The notes under the pieces are model-generated. The model did no database searches, was not told where the DNA came from, and saw only the letters and a list, made by a program, of their open reading frames with translations. DNA of 64,000 nucleotides from Isoetes taiwanensis (lineage: Eukaryota; Streptophyta; Lycopodiopsida; Isoetales; Isoetaceae): positions 21,563,252 to 21,627,251 of the forward strand of contig JAJEKV010000018.1 of the NCBI GenBank assembly GCA_021234155.1. Reading direction: 5' to 3'. Below are positions 22,014-32,755 of this stretch, in pieces. The translations under genes were made by a program, and so were the position numbers. Every line of letters starts with the position of its first letter. Positions within the stretch are counted from its first letter, which is position 1.

Positions 22014-23590
22014 GTGGCGTGTACACACCGGATATCCGTGAGTCGTAGCCCAAGTCATACCCCAAGTCATGGCCACGCAGCCCCGGTCCCGTGTGGGACC
22101 CACACTTGGTTGGTGAGCTACCTCGACCACACCAACCCATCCCGGAAGGCCCAAACACACCAACCACCGGTTGACCCCACGCAGCAGAGCCCTGCAGGGA
22201 AGACCATGAAGCCGGGCCACCAAGGAAGAGGCCTCGAGAGGGAGAGACGTCTTCCATGAAGAGGGAGGCCGAGCCAAGGCCCGGTCGACCCGACAGGCGG
22301 GCCATCTACAGGCAATCCGCCCGGTCGAACCTTGGAGCCGCATCGGCGAGGGTTGAGGCCAGCAATGCACGCGCCTTGCGGGCCTCGGCAGGTGGAGAAC
22401 ATAACATCTCCGGATGTTTAAGCGTGGCGCGTTGGTGCGAAAAAGCGGCGAATCACGTAATTGGAGGATCGCGTCACGACGGAGCGATGATAGCATCCAC
22501 TTGCTGCAATTTGACAGACAAGAATGCAGCCAGGAGCTTTGCGTGATATGAGGGGGGGCGGTAGACACCGCGGTTGGCAGCTATGGAAGCCGGGACGCAG
22601 ACAGAACCGGTGAGCAGAGACACCAGAACCTCGCTCTCGATCCAGGCCGAGGTTGAGGAGGCTAAGGCCACGACGACGAGGGAGCACAGGCCGCCTCGAG
22701 GCGGAGGCCGCCACCGCGAGACAAGGATTTCGTCCCTCGAAGCCAGTTACCGAGCCTTCGGATGGGATTTAGCAGCAGATCGAGCTTGTGAGCTTCAGCG
22801 CCGCGTTTCCGGCAAGGGCCTCCATGCCGAGGCACATGAGCAACTCCGCCATTGCACGCTGGAGATGGCAAGGCATGACAACGTCCCGCAAGAGCCGCCC
22901 GTGACTCCGAGAACGTAAAACCACAAGAAAGAACATACCAACCCTGCGAACCCACCAACCTACAGGGCGTCAACCGGGAACACATGCTGCGACACATCGA
23001 CACGCCGGGCCGCCACCACCCGTATGCCCGGCCCACGGCCTATGCCTCACCCACCTCAACCAACACACAGTGCGGCCCCCCGAACTCCGAGCAGAGACGC
23101 ATAGGAGCGCAATGTGGTAGTCACGAGGCCCGGCCGGAGGAGTGGAGAACATCTCACTTCCCACGCTCCAACGATCTTGGACGGATAATGTTCCCGGCAC
23201 TGCGACCATTGGAAAGGCGAATCGTCATGGAATTCAAGCCCGATGACGCCCGGGTGGTCATCTTCACGATTGAGAGCGTGCAGGCGGGTGGCCATCTAGC
23301 GTCGAGGCTAGAAAAGTTGAAGGGGACGGCTCATGCGTTGACCGGGACTTGACCCCAAAGACAAAGAGACCAATGAGTCGGCCAAAGTCGAGGGACCGCC
23401 GCCCGAACATGGAGGGGCGGGGCTGGTCCGGGAAGGATCGCGGGAATTCAGGCGCCAAACGGGGATCGAGGCACTCGCCCCTCGAGTCCCCCTCAGGGGC
23501 CCCAAAGGCACGAGCATCCACATCTTCCGCTCCCCCTGGACCACCACTACCACCGGACCTGAAGTGGCGATGCATGCCACTAAATAGGGA
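22014..23590 (+). pseudogene. GC-rich ORF1-like region of the RTE-like LINE
   Basis: This region is very GC-rich, with overlapping open frames on both strands that are mostly a by-product of base composition. The plus strand has charged stretches such as RREAEPRPGRPDRRAIYRQS and GRKSEG-like segments, but no zinc knuckle or RNA-recognition motif I can identify. It lies between the 5' monomers and the endonuclease, where a LINE may have an ORF1 or an N-terminal extension. Confidence 0.35.
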
Positions 23591-24215
23591 TCGTGCCTCA
23601 GCGTGGTATCCTGGAATTGCCGTGGCTTTCCATGGCAGAAGGGGGACAGTCTCAATTCCGTCGCCATGGACATGGACCTTATCTTCCTCATGGAAACATG
23701 GGAACATGCTTTGTCACAGAGCTACCGATTTGCCAGATACCGCTACTCGTCTTCAATGAGTGCACCGGGAAACGAGGACACCGAGGGAATTGCGTGTTAC
23801 TACCCGGGCAGACCTTGGCCCAATCGGTCTCCCATTGCAAGGCGCACGTGCACAACATACTGTGGGAATGCGAGTGCGAATAGCGATGGCGACCCTCTCT
23901 TTGTGGCGGCTTGCTACTTCCCACATCTTTGAGAGCAACTTTTACCACACGCACTTGGATGTGGATGACGAGGAGCCCTATGTCGATCTATATGATGACA
24001 TACGCCAGCATGCATAATTGGGCAAGGTCATGTTGCTTGGAGACTTCAATGCAGCGCCGCCGAGGATAGAGCGGATCCCAAAATTAGCACCTCTAGCTGA
24101 GGATGTGTTGCAAATGGACCCCGCCAGAGACGGTTTGGCCAAAGGCGTGGATGACAACCGAGGTTACACGGTATGGCCGGGTGACTGTTGCTTTGGCGAA
24201 GATCTTTGACCCGGT
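23590..24215 (+). pseudogene. LINE endonuclease domain (EEP fold)
   Basis: The frame from 23603 opens with VSWNCRGFPWQKGDSLN and IFLMETWEH, the first two conserved motifs of LINE endonucleases (W-N-C-R-G; L-x-E-T). The frame at 24018 has GKVMLLGDFNAAPPRIE, the G-D-F-N motif. The final S-D-H motif would fall near 24310-24340, where CLHLITRFM in a shifted frame resembles it (LDHSFHDR in another frame). The domain nicks the target DNA. At least two frameshifts separate the motifs. Confidence 0.75.
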
Positions 24216-24889
24216 CATTTGCAATGGGCGGGTGGGCCGTCCTCCGGCCGCTTCACTTGTAGACGGGGAGAACCGTGGGGCGGCACCGTGTGGTGGATTA
24301 CGTGCTAGCGAGGCGAGCAATGCCTACACTTGATCACTCGTTTCATGATCGGGACAGGTGGCGGGGCGAGGAAGCAGACTCACCACCATCCCCCCCCTGT
24401 TCTTGCGCATAGATTGGCGGCCAACCGAGCACCCATTGCCCCAATACCCGTGTACCCGCGGTTACGCCCGGACTATGATCGTGCGGCGGCGGTCTATGCG
24501 AGGATGCTTGAGCATGAGTCACGGGAGTCCGCAACTCCCCACTTCAACAAATAGGCGGCCCGGTGAACCAGCTCCTTCCGAGGGTAGGGGCAGATGCTTT
24601 GGGAGGCCGCCGGCGATCCCACGAGGGGCTGCAATCACCTTCCCTCGCAATCACCGGTTCGATGGCCGAATGTCGGGAGCTGAAACGATGGCTCCGCCAA
24701 GTCTTTGGACCCACCATTAAGCCCAGTCCGTCCCGTCAATACAGCTCCTTCCCTCAAGACCAAGAAAGCCGGTACCTTGCAGCACCAGACAGCGTGATGT
24801 TTGGTCTTCTAGACCGCCACCCTAGGGCCTTCGAGAAAGGTCTTGAGTAAGCCCTTCTGACCCACGTGAAATATTACCCCCGGAACAAT

Positions 24890-25900
24890 GGGTGAGATAC
24901 TTGGTGCGGTTGTATGACCCAATGGGAAGCCGGCCACCCGATACCTCCCGCAGCCAGCCTAGCACCGGTCATTCTTCAAGGGGATGTCATAATGGGCCTG
25001 GCAACCTCGCTAATCCGAAGGCGGATTTGGATGGTATCTTGGCAGAGCTTCTCAAGTGGGCGGGCCCCAATGGTGCCGGTTCTCACAAAGCACTCTTCAA
25101 CAGGGGGCATTGCAAGAAGGCTTCCCCCATGACTGGACTACTAGTAGAGTTGTGCCCATATACAAAGCGGGGACCCCACCCCCACCAACTATCGTTACCA
25201 TTATGGTGGGATTCCGTCTTTGCCAAGTTGCTTGTCGATTCTTGGCGGCGATTGACACTTTGGGCGAGGATGGAGAAGTCACGGGCTCTGCAGCTTGAAG
25301 GAGCTTCCGCCCGGCATTCTACTATTGACCATATCTTCACTCTGCGAACACTCATAGAGGATAGCCTAATCGGCCTTCCGAATGCATGCTTGTTGCTTTG
25401 TGGATTTCGCAAAGGCTTTTGACCACGATGCCTCGGGATAAGTTGTGGGATAGATTGAGACAGGTTAGGGACCCCCGACTTTCGAGAATGCTATATACTG
25501 ACTACTATCTGAGGCTTGCTCCGTCGTCTCACACCGCCGGGGAGCCCCGCTGTTAGTAGCATTGGGGTGCGCCGGGGCTGCCCTCTATCCCCGACGCTCT
25601 TCGGCTTAATACATTGACCAGCTAGAAGAATGGGTAGCCGAGCACGAGGGGAGGCGCCATTGATGCACCACATAATCCGCAACTCATATATCGCGATGAT
25701 GTTGACTTGCTCGCGATATACCCCGGAGGACATGCAACGCCACCGATGCTTTGGACACTTTACGCCAATTCTTGACGACATGAGTTAACTTGGCCAAGAC
25801 AAGGGTGCTCTTGGTCCCATCATCCGGCACCCACGCCTTCCCTCATTCACTTACCAAAGGTGGTAGTGGAGGTGGCTCGATCTTATAAGTATTTGGGCAT
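24890..25900 (+). pseudogene. LINE reverse transcriptase (RTE-like)
   Basis: In order, over several frames: LDGILAELLKWAGP (fingers), TTSRVVPIYKAG, SVFAKLL, STIDHIFTLRTLIEDS, then CGFRKGF, which in a shifted frame is F-A-K-A-F-D (first catalytic aspartate), RRGCPLSPTLFGL (the Q-G-C-P-L-S-P motif with Arg for Gln), a damaged Y-A-D-D region near 25690 (YIAMMLTC), and VEVARSYKYLGIEFS (thumb). No single frame links them. GCGGGG where KAGDP needs GCAGGGG is an example of the CAG-to-CGG changes seen elsewhere. Confidence 0.75.
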
Positions 25901-26905
25901 TGAGTTTTCTACTACCACACACCGGGATGCATCCATCGTTACGGGTCACCGCAGGCCGGAAAGCCCCGTATGCAATGCAAAACAACACCACAAAGGCGGA
26001 GTCATATGCATGGGGTCACCGGGCACACTTGTTCGGGGGCCTTGGTTGAACCGGTCCTCCTCTATGGGGCAGAAGTGTGGGGGCCCGATGATATCCCTCA
26101 CCACTTGGAACGATCTAGAGCAGTGCAGAAGGCCTTCTTGGCCCTGCACCGGGAGTGAAATCCACGGTCCCATATCGGATCTTGCTCCGAGGCAGGCTTC
26201 CTTCCATTCTGAGAGGGCTGCACCGAACGTCACATTATTTACTTCCGGAGGAAGGTGGGGGCTATGGATGAAGCCCCTGCCCAACCTTGCTTTGGCGGTG
26301 GCGATGGGCCCTTGGCGACTCAAAGCCTGCTGGAAAGACAAGCAAGCCCGGTGGTTCTCGCTATGGAATGTGCGAGGCACAGATGTGGACCGTGCATACA
26401 CCGAAGGAACGCTGCCTTGAAGCGTGCTTGGATGCTTGCTTCATGGCCAAGCTTTGGGATCGCGAGGGCCCCGGTCACATGTCAAGGTGGCAAATTATCG
26501 GCAACCGAGTTTAATCCCATGCTCACGAGGGGCCCACACCACTACACGTACACCCATCTACCCATGAAAAAGCGCGGGGTGATTGCTTCCATTCGCGCGA
26601 GGTGCACACCACCTCCGCGTGAGGCGGGGAGATGGATTGGGAGGCAGCGTGAGGGCGGAAAATCTGTCCAATCTTTGTCAGCGAGAGCCATTGAGGATGA
26701 AAGTCACGCCCTCGAGGCCTATCCGTCCGATACGCATATCCGGGCTCGGTATGCTCGGTTAGTTATGCCCCATCGGGCCTTGCATGAGCTCTTGAGCCAC
26801 GGCCTCTGTAGGCTTGTTGGGATCATTGCCTCCGAGGAGGTAATGGATCTGTGCGACTTCGGTTATGCCCCACATCCAGGCAGTAACCTCAGGTACTTGT
26901 GATTA
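25900..26905 (+). pseudogene. C-terminal region of the RTE-like LINE
   Basis: Frames after the RT thumb give a cysteine/tryptophan-poor region with PVLLYGAEVWG (26035-26075), the L-L-Y-G-x-E-x-W motif found after RT in RTE-type LINEs, and farther on HRALHELLSHGLCRLVGIIA. An ORF stop near 26900 is followed by a 160-bp untranslated region and the TTCTA tail. Confidence 0.6.
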
Positions 26906-27079
26906 TGTATATAAGCAGGCGGTATGTCGGCATCCTTATTGCTACTAAGGTTTTTCCCAAAACCCTTGCCGTGGGGTTTTAATCCAATCGGTAGTAATCG
27001 CTGCTTTGCTCTCTCTTTGTACTTGGGTCCCATAGGCCAGTTGGTCTCCGTGGACGATAAAATCATATTCTATTCTATT

Positions 27080-28438
27080 CTATTCTTGTTCATCCCTTCC
27101 ATATGGTAAATCCCCTAACTTTGCTTCTTCTATAAGTTTTTCCACTTGAGTTTTTCTTTTTTTCTTGACTATTGTTTCCTTGTTTTCTAAATTTCCATTG
27201 TTGATCTGCTGGCCTTGGCTAAGTTCTTGTTGTGTACTTTCAATTTCTGTTTCCACATCATCCTTTTGAGTATCTGCATCATTTTCTTCAATATCAAATT
27301 TCATATCCTTGTTTTCGATGTGTTCCTCCTCAACCTTATGTCCTTTTTTATACCTGTGCTTGTATAATATGTTTTCATTGAACAAGACATCTCTACTGAT
27401 TATAATTGTTTTGCTCTTTGGATTGTAGATTCTATATCCCTTGGATTCATCATCATAACCAACTACAAATCCAATTTCAGCCTTATCATCCAGCTTTTTC
27501 CTTAATTCTTTGGGTATGTGAGAATATGCTAAACACCCATATACTTTGTACTTATCAAAATTGATTTTTGTGTTAGGATTCCATAGCAAACAAGGTAGAT
27601 TTCCATCAATGCTGCTTGATGGTAAATTATTCTGTATTTCTACACTTGTTTTGAGTGCTTCTTCCCATAGGTTGCTAGGTAGTCCACTTTGCTTCAACAT
27701 AGATCTGACAGCATCTAATATTGTTCTGTTTTTTCTTTCTGATACACCATTCTGTTGAGGACTATGTCTGCATGTTAATTGCCTTTTAATACCATGCTTC
27801 AAGCAATACAATCTGAATTTGTCAGATAGGCATTCTCCACCTCTATCTGACCTAATACATTTCAGTTTATTCCCTGTTTCTCTTTTGGACGCAACCACAA
27901 ATTGTTTAAATGCTTGTAGTGCTTGGGACTTTGTAGTTAAAGCATAAGTTGTACATTTTCTGCTGTAATCATCTGTAAAGGTAATGAAGTACCTTTTATT
28001 TGTTCTACTTTTGATATTCAAGGGACCACAGAGATCTGTATGTACCAGCTCTAGCACTTGAGTTGCTCTGGTTTTTCGTTTGGCAAAAGGCAGTCTGTTC
28101 AGTTTGCCCAAGGCACATCCTTCACATATGAAATGAGCTGAATCTTTGTTATAGCATATCCAACCTTGTTTAATTAATTGTTTGAGGTTGTTGCTGTTTG
28201 TATGAGCAAGTCGATTATGCCATAATTCTAACCCTTCTTCTTTGATAGTATTGATGCTCACAACATTATTCATTGCAAATAGATTTCCCAATCTAGTAGC
28301 ACGAAATTTCAATTCATCCTTGAGATAAATATTACATTGCAATGAGTCAAAAGTCACCCTGTAGGCTAGATCAACCAGTTGACTAACAGAAATCAAATTT
28401 TTGATTTTTTTTTTTTTTTTGAAGAACTGTGTCAGCAA
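27080..28438 (-). CDS. Copia integrase with GAG-pre-integrase region
   Basis: An open frame of about 450 codons. The start ISVSQLVD and LWHNRLAHTNSNNLKQL, then FICEGCALGK, form the zinc-binding H-H-C-C domain. The catalytic core follows with the acidic residues in HTDLCGPL, IRSDRGGE and the glutamate in NGVSERKNRTI. The C-terminal part has YKVYGCLAYSHIP and AEIGFVVGYDDESKGYRIYN, typical of copia integrase. It inserts cDNA into the genome. Both ends are cut: an L1 fragment stands before NLISVSQL and the RTE-like LINE follows GDLPYG. The frame is otherwise free of stops. Confidence 0.9.
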   Translation of the reverse strand: MLTQFFKKKKKIKNLISVSQLVDLAYRVTFDSLQCNIYLKDELKFRATRLGNLFAMNNVVSINTIKEEGLELWHNRLAHTNSNNLKQLIKQGWICYNKDSAHFICEGCALGKLNRLPFAKRKTRATQVLELVHTDLCGPLNIKSRTNKRYFITFTDDYSRKCTTYALTTKSQALQAFKQFVVASKRETGNKLKCIRSDRGGECLSDKFRLYCLKHGIKRQLTCRHSPQQNGVSERKNRTILDAVRSMLKQSGLPSNLWEEALKTSVEIQNNLPSSSIDGNLPCLLWNPNTKINFDKYKVYGCLAYSHIPKELRKKLDDKAEIGFVVGYDDESKGYRIYNPKSKTIIISRDVLFNENILYKHRYKKGHKVEEEHIENKDMKFDIEENDADTQKDDVETEIESTQQELSQGQQINNGNLENKETIVKKKRKTQVEKLIEEAKLGDLPYGRDEQE

Positions 28439-29514
28439 TATATTAAAAGAATGGTAATGTTACAAAGCAAGTGAGGAGGAAGGAGAACTGCCCCAAAGAG
28501 ACAGTGATACCTCGACACTCCACAACAACTGCAACTCTACTGCTGTACAAACTGGCCATCACCATCTACCACACCCAAGAAGTCCCGCCAAATGGAAAAC
28601 TTCCGCTCTACTAATCCCGGGAACACCAAAAAGCTTTGAAATAGCTTGTACCGAAGTCGAGGAATCGAGGGCCGCAGTCAGCCAATCCCCGAAGATCCAC
28701 AACCGCCGCCTTCCAAATCAACCACACCAACCAAGCCACGCCACCGGATGCAAGGCTTACTGCCGCATCTGGCGGCCAAGCACCGTGATATACATGAAGC
28801 GGCAATTGTTGGCTATTCAATCTCACCTGAAACAGATAGCCTGACCGAATCCCGTGCAACCTCGCAAGTGAGGGCATAAAACCGAACAATGCTCCACGCC
28901 TCACGATGAAGGCCACAACAAGGGCAAAGAGGGCTCACACCCGCCTAAACCCGACTCACAAGGACATTCACCTCGATATGATTGCACCACCGCCACGTAT
29001 AACCGAACCTTCCCGATTGGGGAAGTGAGCTCCATGTCCACGCAAAACCAAACCGAGAAGCCATCGAGAACCCGAAGGCCGCAGAGACCACTTGCACCAA
29101 GGGGCAAAAGTGTCATGAATAGCCAACACCCGGTAACAAGACCGCACAAAACAAGAAGATAATCTGGATGAACCTTCCAAACCTGCACCACCACATCACC
29201 CTGAGGGACTATAGGTATGTGTAGCGGAATACTCCCCGCCACTTGTTCCCAGATGGCCCTGTCCACGTCCTTCAAAGCAGCGAGCTCGAAAGAACTCCCA
29301 CGAAGCTAGTCGACCATCCCAATACCAATCCTCCAAGGTGAGCACAAAGGCTTCCCTCCCAACGGCTCAAAGGCCCGAGCATGCACAGTGGCAGCCAAGG
29401 GCAAGTACGCAGGGGGTAGAGGAACCCACTGAAAGGAGAAGAGTGGTGATAAACTGAGGCATAATCTAGCTGGAAGAGCACACGCACGTGATCCCAAGCC
29501 CGCAACACACAACA
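28405..29514 (-). mobile_element. 5'-truncated L1 3' end inserted in copia
   Basis: A T run (28405-28420) on the plus strand marks the poly(A) tail of a minus-strand LINE. Its 3' untranslated sequence is GAAGAACTGTGTCAGCAATA, also found at 34581. Inside are the last parts of an L1 ORF2 in several frames (SPWRIGIGMVD, KDVDRAIWEQVAG and a W/C-rich region near 28920-29280). It cuts the copia frame between IQNVL and NLISVSQL, with a few copia codons lost at the junction. No clear target duplication is visible. About 1.1 kb of the LINE was copied. Confidence 0.8.
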
Positions 29515-29938
29515 CATTTTGTATATCTACAATGTCACCATTTAGATCTTCAAGCTGTAGCAAACCCCTACTTTGAATTTTTTGAAGAGCTCCATTTCCA
29601 ACTTGTATATTTCTTGAATTTGCATTGGTAGGGTTCTTCAGAAGATCAGTAGACTGCACTACTGATCTTTCAGCTCCACTATCAACTACCATATAATCAT
29701 CAAATTTGTTAGATTCAGCTTTATCAAGAATAGCAAATTCATTAAGTACCTCATCATCTTCATCTTCAGAATTTGCTTTAGATTTTTCTTCATGTTCTTC
29801 AGCCACAAATGCCTTTTCATAACTTCTTCCTCTTCCTCTATTTGAGGATCTGCTACCTCTGCTATCAGGCTTCCTCTTCCCCTTGCATAATTCTTTGGAG
29901 TTGGGCATTTTGAGGCTACATGACCTCTTCCACCACAT
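29510..29938 (-). CDS. Copia protease region
   Basis: This frame carries a basic, serine-rich linker and an acidic stretch, then YMVVDSGAERSVV, the aspartic-protease active site (D-S-G) of copia elements, and ends at IQNVLCV. In the intact element IQNVL would run on through V-P-x-L-K into the NLISVSQL of integrase, but the L1 fragment interrupts it here. The frame differs from the upstream gag frame by one shift within the overlap 29686-29938. Protease cuts the polyprotein into mature parts. Confidence 0.82.
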
Positions 29939-30333
29939 GTGTAACAGTTAAACTCTTTCTTCAACTTAGGGCATTCATTCTTGTAGTGACCTTGCTCATG
30001 GCAATGATAGCAAGTCACTTTCTTCTTAACAACTAATATCTCAGGATCATTAGATTGTTGCCTTGATATTTTCTTTTGTTCCCATTCTGTTCTCAAACAA
30101 TTTTCTGCTTCCTCTCTTGTCTTACAAGTATTTCTAATAAATAAGGCAAGATTTTCATTATCCACTGCTCTAGATATTTGCAGGATTTGGCTTCTGTCTG
30201 ACACATTCACATTTGCCCCAGCAAGATCAGTTATGAGGTTATCAAACCTATCAAAGAATCCTGAGACATCTTCATCCTCTGCTAATTTTAACCCTCTTAA
30301 TTCATTTTCAAGTAAATCAATTTGAGAGGACAT
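29686..30333 (-). CDS. Copia gag, C-terminal half with two zinc knuckles
   Basis: The frame reads LENELRGLKLAEDEDVSGFF and DRFDNLITDLAGAN, matching the UBN2-type gag of plant copia elements. It then has two CCHC knuckles, CYHCHEQGHYKNEC and CYTCGGRGHVASKC. Two knuckles in tandem are somewhat more than the single one of Tnt1. It runs out of frame after GRGSLIAEV, where the protease frame takes over. Gag builds the particle and binds the RNA. Confidence 0.85.
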   Translation of the reverse strand: MSSQIDLLENELRGLKLAEDEDVSGFFDRFDNLITDLAGANVNVSDRSQILQISRAVDNENLALFIRNTCKTREEAENCLRTEWEQKKISRQQSNDPEILVVKKKVTCYHCHEQGHYKNECPKLKKEFNCYTCGGRGHVASKCPTPKNYARGRGSLIAEVADPQIEEEEEVMKRHLWLKNMKKNLKQILKMKMMRYLMNLLFLIKLNLTNLMIIW

Positions 30334-30399
30334 TTTATCTTCATAATTTCCACATATCTCGTGGACTCAAACCCCTTAATTTCAATCTTATTATAGGGC

Positions 30400-30755
30400 T
30401 TACCTTACAAGATATAATCCCTTGGGCCTCCTTTGCTTTGGCATACAAAGATTTTCCTCCTGAGCTGCTTCCTCCTGCTGTGCCTCCTGCACCTGCATTT
30501 TGAGGAGTCCTACTGCCCCCTGCTGTGCACCTTCAGTTTGAGAGGTCTGACCTGCACCTGTAGCATTAATTGAGCTTGCTGTATTAGAGCCAGATCTAGT
30601 CAGTACCCCTGCAGTAACATTTCCTTGGGGATCCACCAAATCCCACAAATCTTCTACTTCCAAGATGTGCACTATAGCATCCTTCAAAATCTGGAAACCT
30701 GGACCTCCAGCATACACATCTACAGTGCTAAGCAAGCTTGCTCCAAATCTGCTAG
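30400..30755 (-). CDS. Copia gag, N-terminal segment
   Basis: Starting from an ATG near 30759 (MSSRFGASLLSTVDVYAGGP), this frame reads ILKDAIVHILEVEDLWDLVD, the start of the copia gag domain, in which a helix ends in D-L-W-x-x-V, followed by a Q/A/E-rich stretch. A stop and about 70 bases separate it from the next gag frame, so gag is interrupted once. It begins just inside the PBS. Confidence 0.7.
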
Positions 30756-30766
30756 ACATATTACTA

Positions 30767-30778
30767 GCTCTGATACCA
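30767..30778 (-). other. Copia primer-binding site (initiator tRNA-Met)
   Basis: The minus strand reads TGGTATCAGAGC, the standard plant PBS complementary to the 3' end of initiator tRNA-Met, one base inside the 5' LTR. It primes minus-strand cDNA synthesis. Confidence 0.93.
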
Positions 30779-30779
30779 C

Positions 30780-31687
30780 TGTTACAAATTGACACTCAAA
30801 AATACAACAACCTTTGCAAATTACTTGTCTAGCAAGATTTATTCATAAAATTTTCTTCACATGCACTAGGGAGCCACAATATAGTCACTTATCCCTTGTG
30901 CAATATCTAGGCAAGTATAAGCACTTCTACCATAAAGAAATAAAATCAAGTCCCTTGAAGATATGTGAACTAGACAATATCTTCAATTTAAGTTTGTAAA
31001 GCATTCAAACTTTAAACCATAGAATTTAAACCATTGGAGATTACTGTAGCAGGGGTCATTGACCCGAACACTGTAGCAGCTTTGACCGATATTTGAATAT
31101 CGGATTCTTCACCACGATCACCGAATCCTGCTTCTTCTCTTCGTATATATCCTCTGCAATCTTCTCAGCTTATATTCTGTAGACATCCGGCGGTTATGGC
31201 ATTGATCTAGCTTTCCAAACTGAGTCCGACCTTCATGCAACAATATCCCACAGTCTCAAATAAGAAAAACGGCTCCTTTCGATATATCCCACATGCTTGC
31301 TTAAGGAAATAAGCCCACGAACCATTAACCAATTTTTTCCTTTAATATTATTCATGGACCTTTAGTTTCTTCTTGTTACTACCCCTTAATGCTTCACATA
31401 ATCATTAACCTTGCACAATTGATTAGCTTAGCCATATCCAACCTCAGAAGATGTTATACTCATGTTTTGCATATCAGGCTGTCTCAAGGTCAACCTATAA
31501 ATGAATATACTGTCACTATTATATGAATGTACTGCACCTAGTCAGAATGTTGGAATTCATTGCACACCTACTGCCACTGCTTCTCATAGGTCTGCCACTG
31601 TGTTGTGATTCAATGCAAACCTACTGCCACTGCTTCTCATAGGTCTGCCACTACTTCTCATGAATATAAGATGACAATTTCCTAACA
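30780..31687 (-). repeat. Copia 5' LTR
   Basis: This 908-bp LTR lies next to the PBS and would hold the promoter for the element. Two copies of a block containing CTACTGCCACTGCTTCTCAT near its plus-strand right end (about 31570 and 31620) are also present in the other LTR. Confidence 0.92.
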
Positions 31688-32189
31688 AGAAGCATACACT
31701 GCTGCTGCTTCGTTCTTAGCACGTAAACATTTAAAACAAGAAAAGAGTCATGGCCTTGCCTATTCAGAATTTATGTATATCTGAAACATTAATAATAATT
31801 GTTATCCAAGGGTTCTGTGCTGTAAGATCCTGTGCTTTTCTTTCAAACTGGTTTTCAAGAAGTGACAATTTTGCCTTTTCCACTTTGTGGACAGAAAGTC
31901 TTGAGTATTTTAAATATTGTTGAAGATACAGGAAACATATCTTGAAAGAGCAGGCTTTGTTAATGGGGTTGTTTGTTTGCAGGAAAACTCCTTGAAAGAA
32001 GTGCAGGAAATGCAAACGCATTGTTTTGAAGCAAATGCTGCAAGTAAGACCGGCAAAATATAGAATCTGCCACCATTTTTCTTTCCTTCTGCTCATTTCC
32101 ATCATAACCGACATCATGAAGGAAGGTTTGTTCAAAGTGTTCATGTTTTTTTTAGACTACAGTCAGGGAATAAATTACTAATCTCATAT

Positions 32190-32755
32190 TTCTTATTAGC
32201 CAGAATGACTTTAGCTAAACTTGCTCGATATTAATCACAAAACTTTCTGTGGTTTAGCTAAACTCTACACATTTTTCCTCTCATACTTTCTAGCGTTTAG
32301 CTAAACTAACCCAAATATCATCCCAAAATTTTTATGTTGTGGCCAACGAAAAATATTAAGCCAAATTACTATACTTTTTTCCAATCGTTTCCACTTATTT
32401 TAGTTATTTTCTTTGTGAAAACATTCTAAAATAATGTTAACTAGCAAAGTCTAGGACTCAAGTTAATTCATAATGCTGAAAATTAAACTACTAATCATAT
32501 ATTTCATATAAACTAGCCCGAAATTCATTCTAAAATGTTAGCTAAACTAGCCCGAAATTCATTCTAAAGTTTCTATGGTTTGGCTAAACAATACAAAATT
32601 TCTCTCTCTTACTTTCTAGCCTTTGGCTAAAGAGCTCCAGGGTTGGTGCAATCCCGGAAAAAGTTATTCCCAATATTTTCCATTTACTTTAGCCAATTTT
32701 TTTTGAAAATGTGCTAGAAAATCGCCAAATAGCTAAGTTTAGCCCTTAAATTATT
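32190..32755. repeat. Two related MITE-like units
   Basis: Two units (about 32190-32460 and 32500-32755) share TTTAGCTAAAC and TTTGGCTAAA motifs in both orientations, a TCTCTTACTTTCTAGC-type block, and G/C-poor interiors. AGCCCGAAATTCATTCTAAA occurs at about 32515 and again at about 32548. The inverted GGCTAAA/TTTAGCC ends suggest small non-autonomous DNA transposons. Target duplications are not clear. Confidence 0.4.

Larger units (their letters stand above)
21245..27085 (+). mobile_element. RTE-like LINE inserted in the copia pol gene
   Basis: This plus-strand insert parts copia integrase from reverse transcriptase. It has three 145-bp monomers at its 5' end, a GC-rich ORF region with endonuclease (about 23600-24210) and reverse transcriptase (about 24890-25900) motifs, a C-terminal region, and a tail of TTCTA repeats (27063-27085) rather than poly(A). 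A short-repeat tail and a single endonuclease-RT ORF suggest the RTE clade, though I could not compare sequences. A possible imperfect target duplication is CTCTGTCCATC (about 21222) against TCTTGTTCATC (about 27081). The ORF is broken many times. Confidence 0.75.
18691..31687 (-). mobile_element. Young Ty1/copia element with two nested LINEs
   Basis: LTRs at 18691-19582 and 30780-31687 start TGTTA and end CCTAACA. The PBS is at 30767-30778 and the polypurine tract at 19583-19600, so it reads on the minus strand. From 5' to 3' it has gag with two zinc knuckles, protease, integrase, reverse transcriptase and RNase H: the copia order, with integrase before RT. The flanks AGAAA (18686-18690) and AGAAG (31688-31692) are a near-perfect 5-bp duplication. 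LTRs differ by about ten substitutions plus one 16-bp indel, by eye about 1%. An RTE-like LINE (about 21245-27085) and an L1 3' end (28405-29514) interrupt it. Without them it would be about 6 kb. Conserved residues suggest the Tork/Tnt1-like group. Confidence 0.92.

Noticed and set aside
22014-23590. Many overlapping long open frames on both strands
   Set aside because: The region is very GC-rich, so stop codons are rare in all frames. Only the endonuclease and RT motifs farther on are convincing.
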